NCBI GenBank assembly: GCA_024695725.1
Contig: JAILHQ010000079.1
Location: 1-14,621, forward strand
DNA from: Cyanobacteria bacterium RUI128
GTDB taxonomy: Bacteria > Cyanobacteriota > Vampirovibrionia > Gastranaerophilales > Gastranaerophilaceae
Direction of reading: 5' to 3'
Length of the DNA stretch: 14,621 nt
Of this stretch, positions 1 through 6,512 are shown one piece after another. A program made the position numbers and the translations under genes. How positions within the stretch are numbered: the first letter of the stretch is position 1; each line of letters starts with the position of its first letter. Below the pieces are notes generated by a model. That model made no database searches and was not told the origin of the DNA. It saw nothing but the letters and a program-made list of their open reading frames with translations.

Positions 1-704
1 CAAAGATTTTGGGTATCCATTTAGAAGGTAATTTTATTAACAAGGAGAAAAAAGGGATACACAACGAAAAGTTTTTTGATAAATTAACCGTACACAATTA
101 TCAAAAAATAGAGGATGATTTTATAAAAATTGTCACATTAGCTCCTGAACTTGATGTTGACCTAATCGATTACCTGAAAGAAAAGGGAGTAAAAGTTCAG
201 GCAGGGCACTGTACAGGTTCAGACCTTTCAAAATGCGATGGGGCCACACACCTTTTTAACGCAATGAAAGGGATAAATCACAGAGAAGGTTCGACCGCTT
301 TATCAGCGCTGCTTAATGATAATATCTACACGGAGGTTATTGCAGACGGGGTTCACCTGTCAGATGATATCCTAAAACTGACCTTTAAAATGAAACCTGC
401 CGGCAAAGTTATTTTAATAAGCGATGCACTTCCTATAACCTACAGTGATATTACAGAAACAGTTTTTGCTGACGAAAAAATATATTATGACGGCAACAAA
501 GCGACATCTAAGGAAGGCACGATTGCAGGAAGCACAACACTCGTTCCGGAAATAATTAAAATCTTAGATTCAAAGGGAATGTTTAACCCGCAATTTATTG
601 ACAATGCATACAACTACCACAATCTCGGATATATCGGAGAAGTTGAGTGGGATGAAGAATTTAATGTCGTGTCAATAACAACGACCTTCAGAGGGGAACA
701 ATAA
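1..704 (+). CDS. nagA: N-acetylglucosamine-6-phosphate deacetylase-like protein, C-terminal part (5' end outside window)
   Basis: This is the C-terminal ~234 residues of an amidohydrolase-superfamily protein. The frame is open from base 3 (reading KILGIHLEG), so the gene begins upstream and the internal TTG at base 9 is not its start. NagA removes the acetyl group from GlcNAc-6-phosphate in the cytoplasm, feeding amino sugars to glycolysis and wall synthesis. Counting from the TTG codon, the visible family landmarks are HLEG (metal-binding Glu6), His67 in AGHCTG, His81 in GATHLFNAM, His116 in ADGVHL and the catalytic Asp139 in LISDAL. All expected ligands are present. Two oddities: the usual HLEGPF reads HLEGNF, and only 56 residues follow the AGSTTL motif. 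The usual NPA...G.I..G..ADL segment is contracted to a form ending in IGEVEWDEEF. NagA is the best name, but a related amidohydrolase substrate is possible. Confidence 0.88.
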   Translation, partial: KILGIHLEGNFINKEKKGIHNEKFFDKLTVHNYQKIEDDFIKIVTLAPELDVDLIDYLKEKGVKVQAGHCTGSDLSKCDGATHLFNAMKGINHREGSTALSALLNDNIYTEVIADGVHLSDDILKLTFKMKPAGKVILISDALPITYSDITETVFADEKIYYDGNKATSKEGTIAGSTTLVPEIIKILDSKGMFNPQFIDNAYNYHNLGYIGEVEWDEEFNVVSITTTFRGEQ

Positions 705-714
705 TTTCTTCCGA

Positions 715-743
715 TTTACAATTTATCCATTTTTGGTTAAAAT
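715..743 (+). promoter_or_regulatory. Predicted ilvD promoter, leaderless arrangement
   Basis: A -35-like TTTACA (715-720) and a -10-like TAAAAT (738-743) are separated by exactly 17 bp. Only 6 bases lie between the -10 and the ilvD ATG at 750, so the expected transcription start falls on or next to the start codon. No Shine-Dalgarno-like purine run precedes the ATG. The prediction is from sequence alone. Confidence 0.5.
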
Positions 744-749
744 TGACCT

Positions 750-2405
750 ATGAGAAGTGATTCAATAAAAAAAGGAATATCGAGAGCGCCACACAGGAGC
801 TTATTATATGCAACGGGAGTGAGTCCAAAGGTTATAGACAGACCTTTTATCGGGATTGCAAGTTCATTTACGGATATTGTTCCCGGACATATAGGAATGC
901 GTGATTTGGAACGCCAGATAGAAAAAGGTATTCACTCTGCGGGCGGACAGGCCTTCATTTTTGGAGTACCAGTTGTTTGCGACGGTATTGCAATGGGACA
1001 CAACGGAATGAGATACTCACTTCCGTCAAGAGAACTGATTGCAGACTGTGTTGAAACTATGGCTAACGCACACCAGCTTGACGGACTTGTACTTCTGACA
1101 AATTGCGACAAAGTAACCCCTGCAATGCTTATTGCAGCCGCTCGTTTAAATATTCCGTCTATCGTAGTTACCGCAGGGCCTATGCTGGACGGTGAGTGCA
1201 AATGCAATAAATTAACAATGATAAAAGGAACTTTTGAAGGAATAGGCCGATACAGAGCAGGCGAAATAACAGAAGAAGAATTATCCGAACTGGAATTAAG
1301 CTCTTGCCCGACAGCAGGTTCATGTCAGGGAATGTACACGGCAAACACTATGGCATGCCTGACCGAAGTTATCGGAATGAGTTTGCCTCAATGCGCAACA
1401 GCATCAGCGGTATCATCACAAAAAAGAAGAATAGCTTTTGAAAGCGGGATGAGAGCAGTAGAACTCGTCAAAGAAAATATAAAACCGCTTGATATTATAA
1501 CGAAAGATAGCCTCAGAAATGCAATAATAGCAGATTATGCACTTGGCGGTTCAACAAACTCTGTGTTACACCTTCTCGCAATAGCAAACACAGCAGGGAT
1601 AGATTTATCCCTCAATGATTTTGAGGAGTTGAGCCCTAAAATCAAACAAACTATTAAACTTGATCCGTCAGCAGCACCGACTATGACAGATTTCCACAAT
1701 GCAGGGGGAATACAGGCTTTGATCAAATCACTGTACGGAAGCATTGCCGAATTTAAAGATTGCAAAAATATAAGCGGAGCTAAAATTTCAGAAACAGTAA
1801 AAAATATCTGGAGCGACGAAAGGTTAATCCGCCCGACCGATAAACCTGTAACAACCCAGCCGGGGCTTGGTGTTTTACACGGAAATATTGCACCCGACGG
1901 GGCCGTTATAAAAATTTCGGGGGTTGACGAAAGTTGTTATTACTTCAAAGGAACGGCAAAAGTCTTTGACTGTGAAGAAGATTCAATGGCAGCACTCGAA
2001 AACGACGAGATAAAAGAAGGCGATGTTATTGTCATAAGATACGAAGGGCCTAAAGGTTCTCCTGGGATGAGAGAAATGCTTGCTCCGACTTCACTTCTTG
2101 TCGGAAAAGGACTTGGCACAAAAGCAGCACTGATTACAGACGGTCGTTTTTCAGGCGGAACAAGAGGTATCTGCGTTGGTCATATTTGTCCTGAAGCATC
2201 AAACGGCGGGAATATCGCACTTATAAAAGATGGCGATACTATAGAAATAGATATTCCAAACAGAAAACTAAATCTGCTCGTTTCTGATGAAGAACTTGAA
2301 ACCCGCAGAAAAGAGCTTAAGCCGTTCACCCCAAAAACTGATTCAGGTTATCTTGCAAAGTATTCTAAACTCGTACAAGATGCTTCTCACGGAGCAATCG
2401 TATAA
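750..2405 (+). CDS. ilvD: Dihydroxy-acid dehydratase
   Basis: IlvD is the iron-sulfur dehydratase that converts 2,3-dihydroxy-3-methylbutanoate/pentanoate to the 2-keto acids leading to valine, isoleucine and leucine, in the cytoplasm. At 551 residues it is full length. Signatures in order are VPGH (44-47), CDGIAMGH (77-84), [13 protein letters not shown] (87-99), TNCDKVTP (117-124, with cluster Cys119 and the Lys121 normally carbamylated), [12 protein letters not shown] (190-201, Cys192) and [10 protein letters not shown] near residues 464-473, with Ser468 the likely base. The N-terminal PGH replaces the PCN seen in the [2Fe-2S] plant/cyanobacterial type, so this resembles the E. coli/Bacillus-like branch with only two of the three cluster cysteines in those motifs. 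Its promoter seems to be leaderless. The stop lies two bases from the stop of the opposing mnmG. No other ilv genes are nearby. Confidence 0.97.
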   Translation: MRSDSIKKGISRAPHRSLLYATGVSPKVIDRPFIGIASSFTDIVPGHIGMRDLERQIEKGIHSAGGQAFIFGVPVVCDGIAMGHNGMRYSLPSRELIADCVETMANAHQLDGLVLLTNCDKVTPAMLIAAARLNIPSIVVTAGPMLDGECKCNKLTMIKGTFEGIGRYRAGEITEEELSELELSSCPTAGSCQGMYTANTMACLTEVIGMSLPQCATASAVSSQKRRIAFESGMRAVELVKENIKPLDIITKDSLRNAIIADYALGGSTNSVLHLLAIANTAGIDLSLNDFEELSPKIKQTIKLDPSAAPTMTDFHNAGGIQALIKSLYGSIAEFKDCKNISGAKISETVKNIWSDERLIRPTDKPVTTQPGLGVLHGNIAPDGAVIKISGVDESCYYFKGTAKVFDCEEDSMAALENDEIKEGDVIVIRYEGPKGSPGMREMLAPTSLLVGKGLGTKAALITDGRFSGGTRGICVGHICPEASNGGNIALIKDGDTIEIDIPNRKLNLLVSDEELETRRKELKPFTPKTDSGYLAKYSKLVQDASHGAIV

Positions 2406-2407
2406 TT

Positions 2408-4273
2408 TTATTTGCCCAGCATAACCATAAGAACGGAAATGTCAGCAGGTTTAACCCCACCGATTCTTGATGCCTGAGCAAGCGTTTTAGGTCTGATTTT
2501 AGCCAGTTTTTCTTTAGTTTCAGTTGATATATGTTGTATTTTAGAATAATCAATATCTTCAGGAATTCTGTATTTTTCAAGCTTACTTGCCTGCTCTATC
2601 TGAATTTCCTGTCTTTTCAGATAACCGTCATATTTTATCTGAACTTCTACTTCATCGGTAACATCTTCCGTTAACTGTCTTATATCAGTTTCATAATCAA
2701 GCTTCTTGATTACATCATAAGTTATATTTGGGCGTTTCAGCAATTCGGCAAGTCTTATACCTCTGTCAATATGTTCCCCATACTGTGCCAAAACAGAATT
2801 AACCTCAGAAGTTGCAGACACTTTTGTTGCAGATAATATTTCTATTTCTCGTTTAATTTCAGACATCTTAGCTCTGTAACGGTTATACTGAATATCATCA
2901 ACCAAACCAACCTTATAGCCTATTTCGGTAAGTCTTGCATCAGCATTATCCTGTCTTAAATGCAGGCGGTATTCTGATCTTGAAGTGAGCATTCTGTATG
3001 GTTCTTCAATATATTTTGTAACCAAATCATCTACTAAAGTTCCAAGATATGAAGAACTTCTTGAAAGCTCTATCATGTCAGAACCGTTAATGTAATTAAA
3101 CGCATTTATACCTGCAAGCAGACCTTGTGCTGCCGCTTCTTCATAACCGCTTGTACCGTTAATCTGACCTGCACAGAACAAACCTTTAACCTTTTTAGTC
3201 ATCAAAGAGTGGCTTGTCTGAACCGCAGGAATATAATCATACTCAACCGCATAAGCAGGTTTAATAATATGAGCATTTTCAAGCCCCGGTAAAGAACGCA
3301 CCATCTTAACCTGAACATCGGCAGGCAAACTCGTAGAAAACCCCTGTATATAAAGTTCATAAGTACCAAGCCCCTCAGGTTCAATAAATATATGGTGAGA
3401 AGGGTTAGAAGCAAATCGCACAATCTTGTCCTCAATAGAAGGACAATAGCGAGGCCCTACCCCGTGGATAAGTCCCTGATACATCGGAGATTTATCAAGA
3501 TTTTCTTTTATAATTTTATGAGTTTCTTCCGTTGTTCGTGTTAGATAACAAGGAACCTGCTCTCTTATCGGTCTGTTAGGTTTGAACGAATAAAAATGTA
3601 GTTTTTCATCGCCCGGTTGTATTGTCATTTTTGAATAATCAACCGTGCGTTTATCAACACGGCAAGGGGTACCGGTTTTCAGCTTCTTAACAGTAAATCC
3701 TAAATTCCTCAAAGAATCTGATAATCCGATTGCGGGCATTTCACCTAATCTTCCTGCCCTATAGGATTTAAGACCGATAAAAATTCTTCCGTCTAAGGAT
3801 GTGCCCGTTGTCAAAATCACGGCTCTTGCAGAATATTCATTCCCATATTCATCAATTGCGCCCGTAATCTCGCCGTCTTTTGCAAGCAACTCGGTTATGC
3901 AACATTGTTTTAAGTAAATATTAGCCGTACTTTCGATAATATTTCTCATATATCTCATATATTCTTTTTTATCTGATTGTGCACGCAACGCACGAACAGC
4001 AGGGCCCTTTGAAGAATTTAATATTTTCATCTGAACATAAGTAGCATCGGCAGTTTCGCCCATAACACCGCCGAGTGCATCTATTTCTCTGACGAGAGTC
4101 GATTTTGCCGGCCCGCCTATTGCAGGGTTACACGGCATAAGTGCAATATTATCTAAATTTAATGAGCAAAAAAGAACTTTTGCACCTAATCTTGCAGCCG
4201 AAATTGCCGCTTCACATCCGGCATGTCCGCCGCCAACTACTATAACATCAAATTTATTTTCTAAATATCCCAT
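2408..4273 (-). CDS. mnmG: tRNA uridine-5-carboxymethylaminomethyl modification enzyme MnmG (GidA)
   Basis: MnmG, an FAD protein, works with the GTPase MnmE to install the (carboxymethyl)aminomethyl group at the C5 of wobble uridine 34 in tRNAs. The ATG at 4273 gives 621 residues, the family's normal length. A TTG six codons upstream would also be in frame, but it lies upstream of the probable -10 box and is unlikely. Visible features from the ATG are the dinucleotide-binding GGGHAGCE (14-21), PCNPAIGGPAKS (about 47-58), VPCY and RYCPSIEDK, which carry the two cysteines conserved in the family (242 and 277), EPYRMLTSRSEYRL in the C-terminal half, and the typical C-terminal ending GGVKPADISVLMVMLGK. 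The GGPAKS variant is shared with cyanobacterial and Bacillus forms. mnmE is not in the window. Confidence 0.98.
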   Translation of the reverse strand: MGYLENKFDVIVVGGGHAGCEAAISAARLGAKVLFCSLNLDNIALMPCNPAIGGPAKSTLVREIDALGGVMGETADATYVQMKILNSSKGPAVRALRAQSDKKEYMRYMRNIIESTANIYLKQCCITELLAKDGEITGAIDEYGNEYSARAVILTTGTSLDGRIFIGLKSYRAGRLGEMPAIGLSDSLRNLGFTVKKLKTGTPCRVDKRTVDYSKMTIQPGDEKLHFYSFKPNRPIREQVPCYLTRTTEETHKIIKENLDKSPMYQGLIHGVGPRYCPSIEDKIVRFASNPSHHIFIEPEGLGTYELYIQGFSTSLPADVQVKMVRSLPGLENAHIIKPAYAVEYDYIPAVQTSHSLMTKKVKGLFCAGQINGTSGYEEAAAQGLLAGINAFNYINGSDMIELSRSSSYLGTLVDDLVTKYIEEPYRMLTSRSEYRLHLRQDNADARLTEIGYKVGLVDDIQYNRYRAKMSEIKREIEILSATKVSATSEVNSVLAQYGEHIDRGIRLAELLKRPNITYDVIKKLDYETDIRQLTEDVTDEVEVQIKYDGYLKRQEIQIEQASKLEKYRIPEDIDYSKIQHISTETKEKLAKIRPKTLAQASRIGGVKPADISVLMVMLGK

Positions 4274-4279
4274 ATATAG

Positions 4280-4285
4280 ATTATA
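4280..4285 (-). promoter_or_regulatory. Predicted -10 box of mnmG
   Basis: A perfect TATAAT on the minus strand ends 6 bases before the mnmG ATG (4273), again predicting a leaderless mRNA. No convincing -35 is visible: the hexamer 17 bp upstream reads ATAGCA, and that stretch overlaps the -10 region of the divergent gene. The box also supports the ATG start over the upstream TTG at 4291. Confidence 0.45.
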
Positions 4286-4311
4286 CAACAAATGAAAATG
4301 TATGCTATAAT
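4282..4311 (+). promoter_or_regulatory. Predicted promoter of the 198-residue exported protein gene
   Basis: A perfect -10 TATAAT (4306-4311) lies 7 bases before the ATG at 4319. A weak -35-like TATACA is at 4282-4287 with an 18-bp spacer. There is no Shine-Dalgarno sequence between the -10 and the start. The -35 region overlaps the -10 of the divergent mnmG promoter. Confidence 0.45.
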
Positions 4312-4318
4312 ATGAAAT

Positions 4319-4915
4319 ATGAAGAAGAAAATTTTTAGTTGGATTTTATTTTTAGGTTTGTTGGTTTTACCAACGGTGCCTGCTATTGCAGAATCATTTG
4401 ACTATGTAGGCGGTAGTTTTGACTGGCTCTATATGTCCAATGAAGAACGAACAGAGAGAGTTTCTCATATCTTTAACATTATGTTTCCGAAAGGGTATGT
4501 CGCAAACTTTCCTAGAGGGTTCTTAAAGGACAGATTAAAAAACCACCTCAAAGACAGAGCGCACGAAGCACACTACGAAGCAGTCTGCGCAGGCTATACA
4601 CATTACAAAGATGTTGACCTGCAACCGTTCTTCGCAGGAAAATCAAAGTTTGTTTATATGTATGCTCTGCAATACCAAAAAGCACCTCAAAAAACATTCT
4701 ACTATGATGCTATGGGCAAACTTAAATTTATCGACTTCAGATATGGCGACTATCCACAATGCCCATACTACACAAAGAAATATGCAATCAACGGTAAATT
4801 AGTCAGAGCAATGTATCTGCAAAACCCTGACACAATGTATATTTTCTCTGATAAAGGTTCTTTTATCGGGGTTAAATATCAAAACAATGTGTACGGGTTT
4901 AATTATCAAAGATAA
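4319..4915 (+). CDS. Small exported protein of unknown function
   Basis: I do not recognise a named family. The 198-residue product has a clear Sec signal peptide: MKKK, a hydrophobic core (residues 5-20), and a likely signal peptidase I cleavage after AIA (22-24). The mature part is about 174 residues. An amphipathic, Lys/Arg-rich and His-containing region (about 42-86) is followed by a Tyr/Phe-rich, probably beta-stranded half (108-198). That half has turns of the form YYDAMGKL, AINGKL and FSDKGSF spaced like beta-hairpins. Two cysteines (90 and 148) could form a disulfide. It is likely periplasmic or secreted. It is transcribed divergently from mnmG and lies 36 bp before the prenyl synthase homologue, which has its own predicted promoter, so an operon is not required. 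The start is supported by the -10 position and the signal peptide. Confidence 0.8.
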   Translation: MKKKIFSWILFLGLLVLPTVPAIAESFDYVGGSFDWLYMSNEERTERVSHIFNIMFPKGYVANFPRGFLKDRLKNHLKDRAHEAHYEAVCAGYTHYKDVDLQPFFAGKSKFVYMYALQYQKAPQKTFYYDAMGKLKFIDFRYGDYPQCPYYTKKYAINGKLVRAMYLQNPDTMYIFSDKGSFIGVKYQNNVYGFNYQR

Positions 4916-4916
4916 C

Positions 4917-4945
4917 TTGATTTAACTCTGTTACCTTGATAAAGT
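4917..4945 (+). promoter_or_regulatory. Predicted leaderless promoter of the polyprenyl synthase homologue
   Basis: TTGATT (4917-4922) and TAAAGT (4940-4945) are spaced by 17 bp, and the ATG at 4952 follows 6 bases later. No Shine-Dalgarno-like sequence is present. The layout matches that of ilvD closely. Confidence 0.42.
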
Positions 4946-4951
4946 TTATTT

Positions 4952-5743
4952 ATGGATTACATAAATAAAGAGCTTTGTATTATAAAAGAGGGTGTTTCCA
5001 AGAATTTACCGTATCAGATAAATGAATACGGAAAACTTCTTCGTTCAAAAATCGGGTTGCTTATTTTAAAGATGTACGGGATCGAACCGACAGATGTACA
5101 CTTAAAATTCCTTACTGCAATTGAACTGACACACACAGCATCGCTCCACCACGACGATGTTATAGATAACGAAACGACAAGAAGAAATTCTCAGTCAATA
5201 AATTCTCTAAAAGGGAACAAACTCTCTGTTTTGTACGGTAATCTTATCCTTACAAACGCACTAAAAATAATACTTTCTATAGATAATACTCTTGCAGAAC
5301 ACTTTAATGAAACCATTCAGAATATGTGTAAAGGGGAGCTCCTGCAAAACCGCCAACTCTACAGCCTTCCATCTTTAGAAGATTACATAGAAAAAAGCAG
5401 ACTAAAAACGGCTACATTATTCAAAATGGTGGGGCTGGGTCTAAAGATACTCTCAGCAGATATCCCACAGAATATGATTGATTTTATGGAAAATTTCGGG
5501 ATAGGCTTTCAGATAAAAAACGACTTAGACAACCTTTTGACAACAAAGACAGACATTGAAAACGGAATCTACACTGCACCTCTGATATATTCAGGCGAAA
5601 CAGAAATAACGGAATATGGTATTGAAAAAACAAAAGCTTTAATAGATAATTACATACAGAAGGGTTTTACCTATCTGGAAAAAGAGAGAGATAATCAGTA
5701 TAAAAAAGAGTTGATTGGGGTAATGCAATGCTTAAAGAACTAA
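4952..5743 (+). CDS. Degenerate trans-polyprenyl diphosphate synthase family protein
   Basis: The product is homologous to trans-isoprenyl diphosphate synthases, which lengthen allylic diphosphates with isopentenyl diphosphate. The first Asp-rich motif is intact (HHDDVIDNETTRR, DDxxD at 68-72), as are GNKLSVLYG (88-96), KGELLQ (127-132) and KTATLF (152-157). Other active-site positions are altered. The N-terminal GGKRxRP is YGKLLRS (26-32), GD after the SVL motif is GN, the second Asp-rich motif after FQI reads NDLDN (190-194) instead of DDxxD, and the following GKxTLP reads GIYTAP (205-210). At 263 residues it is also clearly shorter than the usual 300-350. It may be a weak or specialised enzyme, or the non-catalytic partner of a heteromeric synthase. 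Its 3' end overlaps lepB by 16 bases, so the two are probably co-transcribed. Confidence 0.82.
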   Translation: MDYINKELCIIKEGVSKNLPYQINEYGKLLRSKIGLLILKMYGIEPTDVHLKFLTAIELTHTASLHHDDVIDNETTRRNSQSINSLKGNKLSVLYGNLILTNALKIILSIDNTLAEHFNETIQNMCKGELLQNRQLYSLPSLEDYIEKSRLKTATLFKMVGLGLKILSADIPQNMIDFMENFGIGFQIKNDLDNLLTTKTDIENGIYTAPLIYSGETEITEYGIEKTKALIDNYIQKGFTYLEKERDNQYKKELIGVMQCLKN

Positions 5744-6369
5744 ATGAGAAATACAACAAATTCGGCGAAGAACATCCGACAGCAAAAGAATGGATTGAAA
5801 CCTTTATTTTTGTGTTTGTAATGGTTATTCTGATAAGGTATTTCCTTTGTGAAATAAGATGGATACCGTCAGGCTCAATGAAACCAACCCTTATTGAAGG
5901 CGATAGAATTGTTGTTGAAAGAGTAACGCATTTTTATAAAAAACCTCAACGCGGCGATATACTGGTATTTTATCCGCCATTTGTAAAAATAAACAAAACC
6001 CCTCTCGGAATACTCGCAAGAAGAACAGGAATCGGCTGCAACGATGTTGCTTTTATAAAGCGAGTTGTAGGACTTCCGGGGGAAAAAGTTGAAATCAAGA
6101 ATTTTAAAGACGGCAGACACGTTGTATACATCAACGATAAACCGTTAGAAGAAAAATATATTTTGAGCGAATATGATTATGTACCTTGTTCAGACACAAT
6201 GTACTGCGGTCCGATGATTGTACCTGAAGGTAAGTATTTTATGATGGGTGATAACCGTGGAAACTCTGAGGACAGCCGTTTTTGGGGATTTTTACCTGAG
6301 TACAGAATAGTCGGTCGTGCAGTAACCATATTTTGGCCGCTCAACAGAATAAAAAATGTTACAAAATAA
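5728..6369 (+). CDS. lepB: Signal peptidase I
   Basis: This membrane-anchored serine protease cleaves signal peptides from Sec/Tat-exported proteins on the outer face of the cytoplasmic membrane. The 213 residues contain one transmembrane helix (about 24-41), then IPSGSMKPTL with nucleophile Ser50, RGDILVFYPP (75-84), FIKRVVGLPGE (109-119) with general-base Lys111, and MMGDNRGNSEDSR (172-184). All catalytic boxes are intact. A segment of about 25 residues between RGDILVF and FIKRVV includes Cys104, and two more cysteines are at 154 and 160. The ATG lies inside the 3' end of the prenyl synthase homologue gene (16-base overlap), preceded by a GGGG run (5717-5720) that may act as ribosome-binding site. 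Translational coupling is likely. The exported proteins encoded in this window are plausible substrates. Confidence 0.97.
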   Translation: MLKELNEKYNKFGEEHPTAKEWIETFIFVFVMVILIRYFLCEIRWIPSGSMKPTLIEGDRIVVERVTHFYKKPQRGDILVFYPPFVKINKTPLGILARRTGIGCNDVAFIKRVVGLPGEKVEIKNFKDGRHVVYINDKPLEEKYILSEYDYVPCSDTMYCGPMIVPEGKYFMMGDNRGNSEDSRFWGFLPEYRIVGRAVTIFWPLNRIKNVTK

Positions 6370-6414
6370 AAAATCCGATGGTGCATTTACCCGCATTACT
6401 GTTGATTAGACACT

Positions 6415-6432
6415 AAATGTAACAAATGTAAC
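6415..6432 (+). repeat. Tandem 9-bp direct repeat upstream of the EF-hand/LysM protein gene
   Basis: Two adjacent copies of AAATGTAAC occupy 6415-6423 and 6424-6432, and a related AATGTTACAAAAT lies at the end of lepB near 6355. The repeat lies ~50 bp upstream of the predicted -10 of the next gene, so it could be an activator or repressor site. It may equally be chance in AT-rich sequence. The remaining 6370-6512 gap shows no clear lepB terminator. Confidence 0.4.
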
Positions 6433-6482
6433 AAAATTAAAAAGTGCTGAAATCACACCTCTATAACATGTGTTTATATTTA

Positions 6483-6504
6483 TATAATGTAAAAAAACGT
6501 GAGG
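6483..6504 (+). promoter_or_regulatory. Predicted -10 box and ribosome-binding site of the EF-hand/LysM protein gene
   Basis: A perfect TATAAT (6483-6488) is followed by GAGG (6501-6504) placed 8 bases before the ATG at 6513. This leader of roughly 18 bases with a Shine-Dalgarno site decides the start in favour of 6513 over the upstream in-frame GTG at 6444, which lies upstream of the -10. A good -35 is not evident. Confidence 0.5.
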
Positions 6505-6512
6505 TAAGAAGC

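Noticed and set aside
6444..6512. N-terminal extension of the large protein from an upstream GTG
   Set aside because: The extension contains the TATAAT box and the GAGG ribosome-binding site of the ATG at 6513, so translation from 6444 is unlikely.
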